A stretch of 64,000 nucleotides of DNA from SZUA-430 sp040080835 (GTDB lineage Bacteria > Pseudomonadota > Alphaproteobacteria > Micropepsales > Micropepsaceae), in the NCBI GenBank assembly GCA_040080835.1, contig JBEBHP010000005.1:124001-188000 (forward strand), given 5' to 3'. The notes beneath the pieces are model-generated. The model made no database searches, was not told the origin of the DNA, and was given only the letters and a program-made list of their open reading frames with translations. This document shows positions 23,674 to 33,160 of this stretch, in pieces; position 1 is the stretch's first letter, and every line of letters begins with the position of its first letter. The position numbers were made by a program, and so were the translations under genes.

Positions 23674-25641
23674 ATGGGAAAGCCCGGGAAAGGCAAGGGC
23701 CGCACAAAACCGCAGAAGAAGGCGGCAAAGACCAGGCTCGCTGCTCCATTGTCTCCGCCACCCGCGCCGCGGTTCTGGTGGAAGGTGGGGTACGCGCTCC
23801 TTGTCTGCGGCATATGGACGATCATCGGCCTCGCCGGGGTGCTTGCCTATTTTTCCAAAGATTTGCCCTCGACGGACGGCTTGTGGCGACAAGAGCGAAC
23901 GCAGGCGGTTACGCTGCTTGATGTCAACGGTCGTGTCATTGCGCGGCGGGGAATTTCAGGCGGTGAACTCGTCACGTTTCGTGACTTGCCGGACCATGTT
24001 GCGAAGGCCGTTATCGCGAGCGAGGATCGGCGCTTCTACTCGCATATTGGCATCGACCCCTGGGGTCTCGGACGGGCCATGTGGGTCAACCTGCAGTCCG
24101 GACGCGTCGTGCAAGGCGGTTCAACCATAACGCAACAGCTCGCAAAAAACCTGTTTCTGAAACCGGAGCGGACGTTTGGACGCAAAGTCCAGGAAGCTCT
24201 TCTGGCGATCTATCTGGAGATGTCGTTTTCGAAGGAAGACATTCTCTCGCTCTATCTCAACAAAGTGTATTTTGGTGCAGGGGCCTATGGCATCGACGCT
24301 GCATCGCGTCGTTACTTCAACAAGTCGGCAACAAGGCTGAGCCTGGTGGAGGCTGCCATTCTCGCGGGACTGCTCAAGGCGCCAACGAGGTATTCGCCGA
24401 TCAATGGAACCGATCTTGCGTGGGAACGCGCGGGAGTGGTTTTGCAGTCAATGGTCGAGACGGGAGCGATTACCAAGGAAGACCGGGAAGATGCAATTCA
24501 CACCCGGCCCAAATTCGCATCGGGTACATCAAGCCAAGGCAACCAATATTTCACTGACTGGATCATGGAGCAACTGCCGGAACTGGTGGGCAGATCAGAA
24601 TCAGATCTGGTTGTCGAAACGACGTTTGATCTGGATATGCAACGATCGGCAGAAGAGGCTGTGTTCGAGTCGCTGAGCCAGGAAAAACGCGGTGACCTGC
24701 AAGGGGCGTTGATCGCCCTGACAGCGGACGGGTCAGTACGCGCCATGGTCGGCGGCCGTTCATACGGCCAGTCGATGTTCAATCGCGCGACGCTCGCTCG
24801 GCGGCAACCTGGTTCGGCGTTCAAACCATTCGTGTATCTCACGGCGCTTGAAGGCGGGCTTACACCGGTGAGCACAGTTGTCGATCAGCCTGTTACCTAT
24901 CGTGGCTGGACACCTGCCAACTTCAAGGCGGGCTACGCTGGCGAGATGCCGCTTTCGGAGGCGCTTGCCAAGTCGATCAACAGCGTGTCCGTGCAGCTTT
25001 GCCTGCAATTCAGCCCGGAGTCAGTCGTTGAAACTGCTCGACGGCTTGGCATCACCTCGGATCTTTCGCCTGTGCCGTCACTTGCGCTCGGGACTTCGGA
25101 AGTTACACTCTCTGAACTTGTTACTGCCTATGCGCCGTTTGCCAATGGCGGTTATGGTGCCATTGCGCACGGTGTCAAGCGCGTGACGTCAATAAAGGGT
25201 GACGTGCTCTATTCGCGCAGCGGTTCGGGCCTTGGAAGGCTGGTGGCACTCAAGAATGTGGGACAGATGAACCTGATGCTGACTGAGGCTGTCGCAACAG
25301 GCACAGGCAAACTTGCAGCGCTGAGTGCCAGGCCATCGGCAGGAAAGACCGGCACCACGCAGGATTTCAAGGATGCCTGGTTTGTCGGTTATACAAGGCA
25401 GCTCGTTGCAGGCGTGTGGCTGGGAACGGATGAGGGTACGCCGATGGGGAAGACCGTCACGGGCGGTACCTTGCCAGCGGTCATCTGGAAACGGTTCATG
25501 GAGAGGGCAACCGCTGGCCAGCCTGTTGCCGGGTTGCCAGGTATTGAACAGGCGCAAACACCAGACGCGAGCTCAAATGATTTTGATGATGTGCTTGCGC
25601 GTGTGCTGAAGGACCAGCAACAGACGTCAAGCCAAAACTAG
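23674..25641 (+). CDS. Class A penicillin-binding protein (glycosyltransferase/transpeptidase)
   Basis: Bifunctional peptidoglycan synthase of 655 aa from the ATG at 23674; a GTG at 23650 has its purine tract too close. A basic cytoplasmic tail is followed by one TM segment (LLVCGIWTIIGLAGVLAYF, ~45-65). The GT51 domain has EDRRFYSHIGID (~116) and GGSTITQQLAKNLF. The transpeptidase has SxxK in GSAFKPF (~380), SxN in SINSVS (~434) and KTGTT (~558). The short polar C-terminus lacks extra domains. It resembles the PBP1 group of Alphaproteobacteria; the exact paralogue name is uncertain. Confidence 0.93.
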   Translation: MGKPGKGKGRTKPQKKAAKTRLAAPLSPPPAPRFWWKVGYALLVCGIWTIIGLAGVLAYFSKDLPSTDGLWRQERTQAVTLLDVNGRVIARRGISGGELVTFRDLPDHVAKAVIASEDRRFYSHIGIDPWGLGRAMWVNLQSGRVVQGGSTITQQLAKNLFLKPERTFGRKVQEALLAIYLEMSFSKEDILSLYLNKVYFGAGAYGIDAASRRYFNKSATRLSLVEAAILAGLLKAPTRYSPINGTDLAWERAGVVLQSMVETGAITKEDREDAIHTRPKFASGTSSQGNQYFTDWIMEQLPELVGRSESDLVVETTFDLDMQRSAEEAVFESLSQEKRGDLQGALIALTADGSVRAMVGGRSYGQSMFNRATLARRQPGSAFKPFVYLTALEGGLTPVSTVVDQPVTYRGWTPANFKAGYAGEMPLSEALAKSINSVSVQLCLQFSPESVVETARRLGITSDLSPVPSLALGTSEVTLSELVTAYAPFANGGYGAIAHGVKRVTSIKGDVLYSRSGSGLGRLVALKNVGQMNLMLTEAVATGTGKLAALSARPSAGKTGTTQDFKDAWFVGYTRQLVAGVWLGTDEGTPMGKTVTGGTLPAVIWKRFMERATAGQPVAGLPGIEQAQTPDASSNDFDDVLARVLKDQQQTSSQN

Positions 25642-25657
25642 CACCGCGCCGCGCGCT

Positions 25658-26410
25658 TCAGTCTGAAGACGACGTGTAGCGATGCAACTCGGCGCCGTTC
25701 TCGCGCAGCCAGTTCTGCGCTTGGGCCGCGTCTGCCGATCCAACCAGCTGGTCAACCAGCCTCCAAAATCGCTTGCCGTGGTTCATTTCCTTGAGGTGCG
25801 CCACTTCGTGAGCGCACACGTAGTTAAGCACAAAATTCGGCGCCATGATAAGGCGCCATGACAGTGAAATTGCGCCTGAGGCCGAACATGACCCCCAGCG
25901 GCTTGCTGCGTCGCGAACGGTAACGCGCGAGGGCTGAAGCCCGAGATCGGCCGCCAGCATGTTTACGCGTCTCAGGATGTGTGATCGCGCCTGCTTCTTC
26001 AGCCAATCTTCCACGCGGCGCGGAATGTGTTCGCGAAACCCAGAGACCCTGATCGTCGGCCGGTCGGCATCGGGGTCCAGCCATACACCACCGCGCTGGT
26101 CGGGTGTTGACCTGATGCAATGCCTTGCGCCCTTGAACAGAATGGTTTCGCCTGAGCGGAAGTAGATGCGTTGGGGAACCCTGGACAGATGATCTGCGAT
26201 CCAGTCACCTTCCTGGCGTGCGAAGTCGAGTGCCCTGGGTACCGAGCGCCTCGATGGAGCGATAACGGCTACTTCGCCAGTCGACGGGTGGACTTTGACG
26301 ATCAGGCGGCGCGCTCTGGGATTGAGACGCACTTTGACCGAGACGCTCTTGCCCCCGATCCGTAGTGTCTTGTCCTGGTCAGAAGTCAATTCGAACCACC
26401 CTCGCGCCAC
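25658..26410 (-). CDS. YgjP-type zinc metallopeptidase
   Basis: 250-aa M48-related metallopeptidase (YgjP/DUF45 family, WLM-like fold). The zinc site is HEVAHL, with a third ligand in NHGKRFW 10-15 residues later. Preceding it are the family motif ASRWGSCSASGAISLSW and the basic VRLNPRARRLIVKVHP at the N-terminus. Typical length. Physiological substrate unknown. Its 3' end is 16 bp from the convergent PBP gene. Confidence 0.88.
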   Translation of the reverse strand: MARGWFELTSDQDKTLRIGGKSVSVKVRLNPRARRLIVKVHPSTGEVAVIAPSRRSVPRALDFARQEGDWIADHLSRVPQRIYFRSGETILFKGARHCIRSTPDQRGGVWLDPDADRPTIRVSGFREHIPRRVEDWLKKQARSHILRRVNMLAADLGLQPSRVTVRDAASRWGSCSASGAISLSWRLIMAPNFVLNYVCAHEVAHLKEMNHGKRFWRLVDQLVGSADAAQAQNWLRENGAELHRYTSSSD

Positions 26411-26453
26411 TTGTCCACTCGCATCACCAGGCTGATCACGCTAGCCTGACGCC

Positions 26454-26879
26454 ATGAGCGAACGCCCCCGGTTTCATTTGGCCTTTCCGGTTCACAGCCT
26501 CGAAGCAGCCCGCGCATTTTACGGCGGCATTCTTGGATGTGCGGAAGGACGTTCGTCACCCGAGTGGGTCGATTTCGACTTCTTCGGGCACCAAATCGTT
26601 GCCCATTTGAGCGCGGAGGAGGGGGGCTGTGAAGGGGCAAATGAGGTTGATGGCGAGCAAGTTCCAGTCCGCCATTTTGGGGTCATCCTAACCCCTTGTA
26701 AATTCAAGGAAATTTCTGAAAACCTGCTTGCAAAAAAAATAGTTTTTATTATTGAGCCGCAGGTTCGATTTAAGGGGCAGGCCGGTGAGCAATTCACCAT
26801 GTTCCTAAGGGATCCGTCGGGTAACGCTCTCGAATTCAAGGCGTTTGAGAACGAGAACTCGATTTTTGCCAAAGATTAA
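26454..26879 (+). CDS. VOC-family (glyoxalase/dioxygenase-fold) protein
   Basis: 141-aa vicinal-oxygen-chelate fold protein. It opens FHLAFPVHSLEAARAFYGGI with the first metal-ligand His, has HFGVIL in the second module, and ends RDPSGNALEFKAF with the conserved metal-binding Glu. Full length for a single-domain family member. Function not assignable; homologues are annotated as glyoxalase/bleomycin-resistance proteins. Slightly AT-richer codon use is seen near 26700-26770, perhaps by chance. Confidence 0.85.
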   Translation: MSERPRFHLAFPVHSLEAARAFYGGILGCAEGRSSPEWVDFDFFGHQIVAHLSAEEGGCEGANEVDGEQVPVRHFGVILTPCKFKEISENLLAKKIVFIIEPQVRFKGQAGEQFTMFLRDPSGNALEFKAFENENSIFAKD

Positions 26880-26908
26880 TGCGACGCGACGTTAACCTTC
26901 GATGGTTG

Positions 26909-27538
26909 TTAACCAAGTTCGATTCCCAGATGGCGTTGCAGTTCAGTGATCGCAGGTCCTGCCGTTTCGACTTTTATGGTGGTCATTCCAAGGGCCCTGG
27001 CGGGCTTCAGATTGATGCCCAGATCGTCCAGGTAGACGCTGCGTTCAGGCGCCACTTTCAGATGCTCGAGCATGAGGCTGTAAATGCGCGGGTCTGGCTT
27101 TCGGATACCGATCTTCGACGATTCCAGTACGTGCTCAAACAGTGAAAATGCTTCGACAACCTGTGCGTCCCGTCCCGAAAGATCATGCGCTTCCGGCTTG
27201 GCGTTGTTCGTAATGCAACCGGTTCGGAACCGCCTTGAAACGCGACGCAGGGCTTCCAGCATCGAAGGGCGCACGTTTCCATGCAAACAGGAGAGGACCT
27301 GTCTGCCGCTCACGCTTATCCCCAACGCCATGGCTTCACTGGCAAATTTGCGGTCAAATTCGGTCGCATCGATATCTGACCTTTCAAACTGCGCCCAAGC
27401 GTTGCTGTCCGGATTTGTCGCGTTGATTCGCCTGATCGTATTCAATGGAATACCCAGACGTTGTTCCAGGCGGTTGAAGGCTTCGAAGGGGCTCTCGGTA
27501 ATCACGCCGCCAAAATCAAAGATTACGGCCTCAAACAT
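26909..27538 (-). CDS. HAD-superfamily phosphatase-like protein (subfamily IA, DxG variant)
   Basis: 209-aa HAD fold. Motif I is AVIFDFGGVITES: the nucleophile Asp is kept, but the usual second acid (DxD) is replaced by Gly, as in YihX and the N-domain of epoxide hydrolases. Motif II is CITNNAK, motif III KIGIRKPDPRIY and motif IV VYLDDLGIN. It probably acts on small phosphorylated metabolites; the substrate is unknown. It is divergent from sdhC with a 139-bp spacer. Confidence 0.88.
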   Translation of the reverse strand: MFEAVIFDFGGVITESPFEAFNRLEQRLGIPLNTIRRINATNPDSNAWAQFERSDIDATEFDRKFASEAMALGISVSGRQVLSCLHGNVRPSMLEALRRVSRRFRTGCITNNAKPEAHDLSGRDAQVVEAFSLFEHVLESSKIGIRKPDPRIYSLMLEHLKVAPERSVYLDDLGINLKPARALGMTTIKVETAGPAITELQRHLGIELG

Positions 27539-27550
27539 TTCCTGCTCCGA

Positions 27551-27580
27551 GGGGTATAAGATTGGGGGGTATAAGATTGA
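27551..27580. repeat. 15-bp tandem duplication in the HAD-sdhC spacer
   Basis: GGGGTATAAGATTG occurs at 27551-27564 and again at 27566-27579, a period of 15 bp with perfect identity over 14 bp. It lies 13 bp upstream of the HAD start codon and ~100 bp upstream of sdhC. It could be a slipped-strand duplication altering promoter spacing. Confidence 0.85.
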
Positions 27581-27677
27581 ATGTCCACTGCAACTTGCTC
27601 ATACAGTCGGCTTGTGAACATTAGTAGCCGAATGTTTCGCAGGCTGACCATCGCAACAAATTCAAGGATCCAAAATC

Positions 27678-28097
27678 ATGGCTGAGGACCAAGGGAAGGC
27701 GCGACCTGTCGCCCGCCCGCTAGCTCCGCACCTGCAGATCTACCGCTGGCCGATCACGATGGGAACTTCGATCCTGCATCGCGTGACTGGCGTTGGCCTT
27801 TCCGCCGGGACACTGCTCCTGGCGTGGTGGCTTGTTGCAGTCTCGATGGGACCTGACGCCTATGCTGAATTTGCGGATCTCGCATCGGGCTGGTTCGGAC
27901 GGCTGGTTCTTTTCGGGTTCACGCTGGCGCTGGTTTATCATGCCATGAACGGCATCCGGCATTTGTTCTGGGATGCAGGTATCGGGCTGGACCTGAAGGC
28001 CGCCAATAATTCGGGCATTGCTGTATATGCTTTGTCCATCATCGCAACCCTTCTGATCTGGGTTGCTGCGTATCAATCGATGGGGGCGTGGCAATGA
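27678..28097 (+). CDS. sdhC: Succinate dehydrogenase cytochrome b556 subunit
   Basis: Membrane anchor of complex II, 139 aa with three TM helices. LAPHLQIYRWPITMGTSILHRVTG holds the quinone/heme region with the conserved S-x2-HR. The heme-ligand His is in LVYHAMNGIRHLFWD. It opens the sdhCDA cluster, and its stop overlaps the sdhD start (ATGA). Upstream 139 bp contains the 15-bp tandem repeat but no promoter I would commit to. Confidence 0.95.
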   Translation: MAEDQGKARPVARPLAPHLQIYRWPITMGTSILHRVTGVGLSAGTLLLAWWLVAVSMGPDAYAEFADLASGWFGRLVLFGFTLALVYHAMNGIRHLFWDAGIGLDLKAANNSGIAVYALSIIATLLIWVAAYQSMGAWQ

Positions 28098-28468
28098 ACA
28101 TGCGAACGCCACTGGGAAAAGTGCGTGGATATGGTTCAGCGCGAAGCGGCACACAACATTTCTGGCAACAGCGATTGACGGCAGTCGCGCTTGTTCCGCT
28201 GACGTTGTGGTTTGTTTGGGCCGTCGTCCGCTATACGGGTGCGCCCTATACGGATGTCGTTGCGTTCCTCAGTCATCCGATCAGCGGCGTCGCAATGCTG
28301 ATGTTTGTACTGACTGGCATATTTCACATGCTGCTGGGACTGAAAGTCGTCATTGAAGACTACATTCACAGCGAAGGTTCAAAAGTTGCCCTGCTGCTGC
28401 TTTCGAATTTTGCCGCACTGGCAATTGCCGCGACGTGTGTCGTCGCCGTTTTTCGCATCGTCGTTTGA
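28094..28468 (+). CDS. sdhD: Succinate dehydrogenase membrane anchor subunit
   Basis: 124-aa hydrophobic complex II anchor with three TM helices. MNMRTPLGKVRGYGSARSGTQHFWQQRLTA is the alphaproteobacterial SdhD opening (in fragments LGKVRGYGSA and HFWQQR). The heme-side motif is GIFHMLLGLKVVIEDYIHSE. The ATG at 28094 overlaps the sdhC stop by 4 bp, so translation is coupled. sdhA follows after 18 bp. Confidence 0.95.
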   Translation: MNMRTPLGKVRGYGSARSGTQHFWQQRLTAVALVPLTLWFVWAVVRYTGAPYTDVVAFLSHPISGVAMLMFVLTGIFHMLLGLKVVIEDYIHSEGSKVALLLLSNFAALAIAATCVVAVFRIVV

Positions 28469-28486
28469 TTCTGAGGCAAGACGTTT

Positions 28487-30274
28487 ATGACCGCATATCC
28501 GATCACGGACCATACTTTCGATGTCGTTGTCGTCGGCGCCGGTGGCGCGGGTTTGCGTGCAACGCTTGAAGCGGCGAAGCGCGGCCTCAAGGTCGCAAAT
28601 GTCAGCAAGGTGTTTCCCACGCGCAGCCATACAGTCGCGGCCCAAGGCGGCATTTCTGCTTCATTGGGAAATATGGAGCCGGATGACTGGCGCTGGCATA
28701 TGTATGACACGGTGAAGGGATCCGACTGGCTCGGGGACCAGGACGCCATCGAATATCTTTGCCGCAACGCGCCTGAAGCGGTCTACGAACTTGAACATTT
28801 CGGCGTTCCGTTTTCGCGGACCGAAGATGGCCGCATCTATCAACGCGCCTTCGGCGGCATGACAAAGGAATACGGCAAGGCTCCAATCCAGCGCACCTGT
28901 GCTGCTGCGGACCGCACGGGGCACGCCATGTTGCATACGCTTTATGGGCAGAGCCTGCGTTATGATGCGGTCTTTTTCATCGAGTATTTTGCTCTTGATC
29001 TCATCATGGAAGAGGGACGCTGCCGTGGTGTCATGGCGTGGTCGCTCGCCGACGGTACGATGCACCGCTTCCGCGCCAATCGCGTGGTGCTTGCTACGGG
29101 CGGCTATGGTCGGGCGTACATGAACTGCACGTCAGCGCACACCTGCACGGGCGATGGCAATGCCATGGTGCTGCGCGCAGAATTGCCGCTTCAGGACATG
29201 GAATTTGTGCAGTTCCACCCAACAGGCGTCTACGGTGCCGGCGTGCTTATCACGGAAGGTGTTCGCGGTGAGGGCGGCTATCTGACGAATGCCAATGGCG
29301 AGCGTTTCATGGAGCGTTACGCGCCAAACGCAAAAGATCTCGCGTCTCGCGATGTGGTCAGTCGCGCCATGACGATCGAGATCCGCGAAGGGCGTGGTTG
29401 CGGGCCGCACAAGGACCATATTCACCTGCACCTGAGCCACCTCGATCCGAAAATCATCCACGAGCGTTTACCGGGAATTTCGGAGTCGGCGCGAATTTTT
29501 GCCGGAGTCGATGTCACCAAGCAGCCCATTCCTGTGCTTCCGACAGTGCACTACAACATGGGAGGCATTCCCACGAACTATCATGGCGAAGTGTACACGC
29601 TTAAGGATGGTAATCCGGATTGCATCGTTCCGGGACTGATGGCTATCGGGGAGGCGGCTTGCGTATCCGTCCACGGCGCCAACCGCCTTGGCTCCAACTC
29701 GCTAATCGATCTCGTCGTGTTTGGTCGCGCAGCGGGCCTCAAATGTGCGAACGACATCAAGCCTGGAGAAGGGCAACCCGAACTGGCCAAAGGGGCGGGT
29801 GACGCCTCGCTCGCGCGGTTCGACAAATTGCGCCACGCCAAGGGCGGTACGCCCACATCAACCCTTCGACGCCGCATGCAAAAGGCGATGCAGGAACACT
29901 GCGCCGTTTTCCGCATGAAAGACGTGCTCAAGGAGGGCAGGGACCTTGTGGCGCAGGTGTTCCGGGAAATGCCAAGCATCGAGGTCAAAGATCGGTCACT
30001 GGTTTGGAATTCTGATCTCGTTGAGACGCTCGAGTTCGACAACCTGATTTCGCAGGCATGCGTTACGGTGGAAGGTGCCCTGAACCGTGAAGAAAGCCGC
30101 GGGGCTCATGCCAGAGAAGACTTCTCCAAGCGCGATGACGAGAAGTGGATGAAGCACACACTTGCCTGGTTTGACACCAGCAACGGAAACGTGAAGATCG
30201 ACTACCGACCCGTGCACACCTACACGCTGTCAAATGACATTGAATATATCGCGCCGAAGGCACGTACGTACTGA
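28487..30274 (+). CDS. sdhA: Succinate dehydrogenase flavoprotein subunit
   Basis: Catalytic subunit, 595 aa, oxidising succinate to fumarate with covalently bound FAD. The dinucleotide fold is VVVVGAGGAGLRA, the FAD-linking His lies in RSHTVAAQGGI, and the active-site segments are QFHPTGVYGAG and the Arg in SRAMTIEIREGRG. The C-terminal RPVHTYTL is typical. It is preceded by a GAGG ribosome binding site and followed by a strong intrinsic terminator (30295-30330). sdhB is not next, but lies beyond an opposing aminopeptidase gene. Confidence 0.98.
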   Translation: MTAYPITDHTFDVVVVGAGGAGLRATLEAAKRGLKVANVSKVFPTRSHTVAAQGGISASLGNMEPDDWRWHMYDTVKGSDWLGDQDAIEYLCRNAPEAVYELEHFGVPFSRTEDGRIYQRAFGGMTKEYGKAPIQRTCAAADRTGHAMLHTLYGQSLRYDAVFFIEYFALDLIMEEGRCRGVMAWSLADGTMHRFRANRVVLATGGYGRAYMNCTSAHTCTGDGNAMVLRAELPLQDMEFVQFHPTGVYGAGVLITEGVRGEGGYLTNANGERFMERYAPNAKDLASRDVVSRAMTIEIREGRGCGPHKDHIHLHLSHLDPKIIHERLPGISESARIFAGVDVTKQPIPVLPTVHYNMGGIPTNYHGEVYTLKDGNPDCIVPGLMAIGEAACVSVHGANRLGSNSLIDLVVFGRAAGLKCANDIKPGEGQPELAKGAGDASLARFDKLRHAKGGTPTSTLRRRMQKAMQEHCAVFRMKDVLKEGRDLVAQVFREMPSIEVKDRSLVWNSDLVETLEFDNLISQACVTVEGALNREESRGAHAREDFSKRDDEKWMKHTLAWFDTSNGNVKIDYRPVHTYTLSNDIEYIAPKARTY

Positions 30275-30289
30275 CCGGATTGCCGCTGC

Positions 30290-33025
30290 CTATTTCGCCG
30301 GGGTCAAAATAGCCCCGGCGATTTCTTTTTCCCGCGCAACGCGCCAGGACTGACAGTTGCGAATTGTCTCAAGCGTGTTGGCCAATTTTCGCGGGGCGCC
30401 GACAACGACTTTGGCAATCGGCGAAAAGAACTTTTCGACCTCGATGTCGGCTCCGGTGGTGCAAAGCTGAGCAGGCAAGTCCAGCAACCGAGACTGGGCC
30501 GAGTTACCCGCAATCTCAGCTATGCGCTTGTAGTTGTGGCGAAACCAGATCCAAGTTGGAGCGCGCATCTCGCTGTCGGCAAATGCCTCGCGCAGATACG
30601 TGAAAGTCTCGCGAACCCGCAATTGGCCTGACAGGACAAATTCCTGAATTGCAGCTATCGCCTTTGGGTCGCGCGCGGCAGCAAGTGACCTGATGAGTGC
30701 GTTCCGGTACTCCGCATCCCTTGTCGCGCTGATTGCGGCAATTGCATCGTTGGCAACTGGCGATCCGCCAACATTTACTGCAGCCCAGAGCGAAACGGGT
30801 GTGAGTTCGTCAAACACGGCGGCGGGTCCGTTCGGTGCGACAATTGCTTTCAGCGCAGCGTTGCCTTCTGCAGCGAAAGCAGAAACAGTTTCCCTGTCTC
30901 TTGAGACTTTTACGGCCCAGCTTGCCAGCGCCGAGCGGCGCAGGGTCGTGGCGACGGCTTCGCCCACTTTGGGGGACATTCCAACCTTTGACATTGGTTT
31001 GTCGAGCCAACGTGCGGCGGCCAGCTCTGCGGCCGGACGATCCGACGGCGCAATCAGGTTGCCTTGCATTTCGCTGAAAAAGCTGGTTGCCAATTCAATG
31101 ACATCCCAGTCGCCTGTGGCAAGCGCCGTACGCAAGGCTGATACGAAGGCCTGTGCATCGGCTTCACCGGCCCGAAACGCTGCGCGTAGAGAATGCAGGG
31201 TTGCCAGTTGCTCTGCGGGTGTCATGCTCCCGATCGATGCCACCAGTCTTGTCCATTCAGCGTTGCCCATTGTGAAGCGGTAATAGCCCATTGCATTCAT
31301 GTTGGGCATCAGGGGCGCCTTGCAGAGGTTGCGAACCGTGAATGACGCAGGCTTGTTGCCCAGGAACGTGCAGGGTAAGGGGCGAGATTTTCCCAACTCT
31401 CGCATACACACGGGAACCATCCAGACTCGGCTATCCTTTGCCGCCTGCGCGCCGTAAGGCGACTGCGTAATCGTGACGTCCAGGTCCTTGTTGGTGCAGC
31501 GTGTGTCCACTTTCACAAGCGGGACGCCGGGCTGGTCAACAAAGGTGTTGATCGCCTGTGCGATTTCCGGTTTGCGCGTTGCTTCGGAGAGCGAGGCAAG
31601 GAAGTCATTGGTGTTGGCATTGCCATGCGCGTACTTGCGCATGTATAGGCGAACGCCCTCGCGGAAGGCATCCGCGCCCATATAGGCTTCGAACATCTGC
31701 AGCACGGCAGCGCCCTTGTCGTAGGTGAGCCCGTCAAAGGCGTTGAATATGTCGTCATTGGTCTTGATGGGCTGACGAACTGATCGTGCAGAGCTCAGTG
31801 TGTCACGATCCATGACGTTGAGTGAGTTCCTGAGTGTTTCGCGGTCAAGTTCGTCGGTCGGCCAGGTTGCTGCAGCGATCTTGTTTCCAATCCAAGATGC
31901 AAAGGCTTCATTCAGCCAGATGTCGTTCCACCATACTGGTGTGACCATGTCTCCAAACCACTGGTGGGCAACTTCGTGCGCATGGAGGAGTTCGAAATAG
32001 CGGCGTTGGTAAGCGGGCGACTGCCGGGACAGCAATATGCCCCGCTCGGTATATGAAATCGCGCCAGCGTTTTCCATGCCTCCAGCCGCAAAGTTGGGTG
32101 GGGCGATGAGGTCCAGTTTTGGATATGGAAAGGGCGCGGCGAAATAATCTTCCAGCGCAATGACCAATGGTGGTGTTGCTGCGAGTGCAAACTGTGCGCG
32201 GTCAGACTTGCCGTTGACTGTCACGGCGCGTAGAGGCAGTGGCTGGGCGCGAATTTTCGAGGCTGGCACTGATGGGCCGCTGATTACGTCATAAGGCCCA
32301 ACGGCGAGTGCCACCAGGTATGTTGGCAATGGTGCGGTGGTGGCAAAAACGGTCTTTACGACCCCGTCGGAAACCTGTTCCTGGCTTACCGGCAACGTGT
32401 TGCTGATGACCACATCCCGCGCGATGGTGGTGACGGAAATGTCGAACGGGGTTTTGAACCGGGGTTCGTCGAAACACGGGAAGGCACGTCTGGCCGATAC
32501 TTCCTCGAATTGAGACCAAACGTACCGTATGCCGTTGTCGCTCATTGCGGTCAGCGCATCGGGAGCCGTCTCAAAGGACGCGCTGAACGGAATGGAGACC
32601 GAGATCTTCCCCGCCGGAATTTGTTCGTCGAACGACAGCTTCGCGACACCCGTTGGATCAACCTGGCTGTAGGATCCGCTGATCATGGACCTGTCGGCCA
32701 GTCTTGCCGTGACGCGGGCGACCACGAGGTCTTTTCCGTGAAGGTAAAATTCGCGCTTGGGCGCCTTGAGATCGATGTCGATCTGGACTGTACCTTCGTA
32801 GCGCAATTGATCGGGATTGATCGACAGGTCGATCCGGTAGTGCAGTGGTTCGACATGTTCAGGCAATTGGGACGTGGGGATGTCCTGCGCAGGGTTCGCA
32901 ACTGTCGCTGATGCAGCAGAGTGAACCGGGCGAGCAGCTTTCGTGGCTCTGGGCGGCGGCGCAGAGTCGCACGCCACAGCGACGAGCGCCGTCAACAGAA
33001 CAAGAAGGCAGACTTTCAGTCGCAT
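30290..33025 (-). CDS. M1-family zinc aminopeptidase lipoprotein
   Basis: 911-aa M1 metalloaminopeptidase. The N-terminus MRLKVCLLVLLTALVAVAC has a lipobox (AVAC) predicting a lipid-anchored envelope protein. Substrate recognition is GGMENAGAISY (~312), zinc site HEVAHQWFGD (~349-358), and third ligand Glu in NEAFASWIG (~370), so HExxH-x18-E is intact. An ERAP1-like C-terminal helical domain follows. It cleaves N-terminal residues of peptides, presumably outside the cytoplasm. The gene lies on the opposite strand between sdhA and sdhB, and its last codons are part of the sdhA terminator hairpin. Confidence 0.92.
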   Translation of the reverse strand: MRLKVCLLVLLTALVAVACDSAPPPRATKAARPVHSAASATVANPAQDIPTSQLPEHVEPLHYRIDLSINPDQLRYEGTVQIDIDLKAPKREFYLHGKDLVVARVTARLADRSMISGSYSQVDPTGVAKLSFDEQIPAGKISVSIPFSASFETAPDALTAMSDNGIRYVWSQFEEVSARRAFPCFDEPRFKTPFDISVTTIARDVVISNTLPVSQEQVSDGVVKTVFATTAPLPTYLVALAVGPYDVISGPSVPASKIRAQPLPLRAVTVNGKSDRAQFALAATPPLVIALEDYFAAPFPYPKLDLIAPPNFAAGGMENAGAISYTERGILLSRQSPAYQRRYFELLHAHEVAHQWFGDMVTPVWWNDIWLNEAFASWIGNKIAAATWPTDELDRETLRNSLNVMDRDTLSSARSVRQPIKTNDDIFNAFDGLTYDKGAAVLQMFEAYMGADAFREGVRLYMRKYAHGNANTNDFLASLSEATRKPEIAQAINTFVDQPGVPLVKVDTRCTNKDLDVTITQSPYGAQAAKDSRVWMVPVCMRELGKSRPLPCTFLGNKPASFTVRNLCKAPLMPNMNAMGYYRFTMGNAEWTRLVASIGSMTPAEQLATLHSLRAAFRAGEADAQAFVSALRTALATGDWDVIELATSFFSEMQGNLIAPSDRPAAELAAARWLDKPMSKVGMSPKVGEAVATTLRRSALASWAVKVSRDRETVSAFAAEGNAALKAIVAPNGPAAVFDELTPVSLWAAVNVGGSPVANDAIAAISATRDAEYRNALIRSLAAARDPKAIAAIQEFVLSGQLRVRETFTYLREAFADSEMRAPTWIWFRHNYKRIAEIAGNSAQSRLLDLPAQLCTTGADIEVEKFFSPIAKVVVGAPRKLANTLETIRNCQSWRVAREKEIAGAILTPAK
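30295..30330 (+). terminator. Intrinsic terminator of sdhCDA
   Basis: TCGCCGGGG (30295-30303) and CCCCGGCGA (30313-30321) make a perfect 9-bp stem with a 9-nt loop, followed by TTTCTTTTT. It begins 21 bp after the sdhA stop and lies inside the 3' end of the convergent aminopeptidase gene, so the coding sequence there doubles as terminator. Confidence 0.88.
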
Positions 33026-33101
33026 TTAAGAAGTCCCCAGGCACCCCGAAATGCACACTAATGGTTGGACGGCAACTTGTGTACCCCGTGGACGGATGAC
33101 A

Positions 33102-33115
33102 TTTAGCGCGCTAAA
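33102..33115. promoter_or_regulatory. Perfect 14-bp palindrome upstream of sdhB
   Basis: TTTAGCGCGCTAAA is a complete palindrome centred ~52 bp before the sdhB start codon, in the divergent spacer between the aminopeptidase and sdhB. It may be an operator; no regulator is recognised for it. Confidence 0.5.
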
Positions 33116-33160
33116 CGATAGGTCAATCAGTGAGTTACTTAACGGGCCGGGATTCGTCGG

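Noticed and set aside
26891..26913. GTTAACC...GGTTGTTAAC as a CtrA full site
   Set aside because: TTAA spacing is 13, not 7, and it lies between convergent gene ends; more likely a weak bidirectional hairpin.
30693..31283. 196-aa plus-strand frame opposite the aminopeptidase
   Set aside because: Ala/Ser-rich antisense shadow of the M1 gene, with no recognisable family and no RBS.
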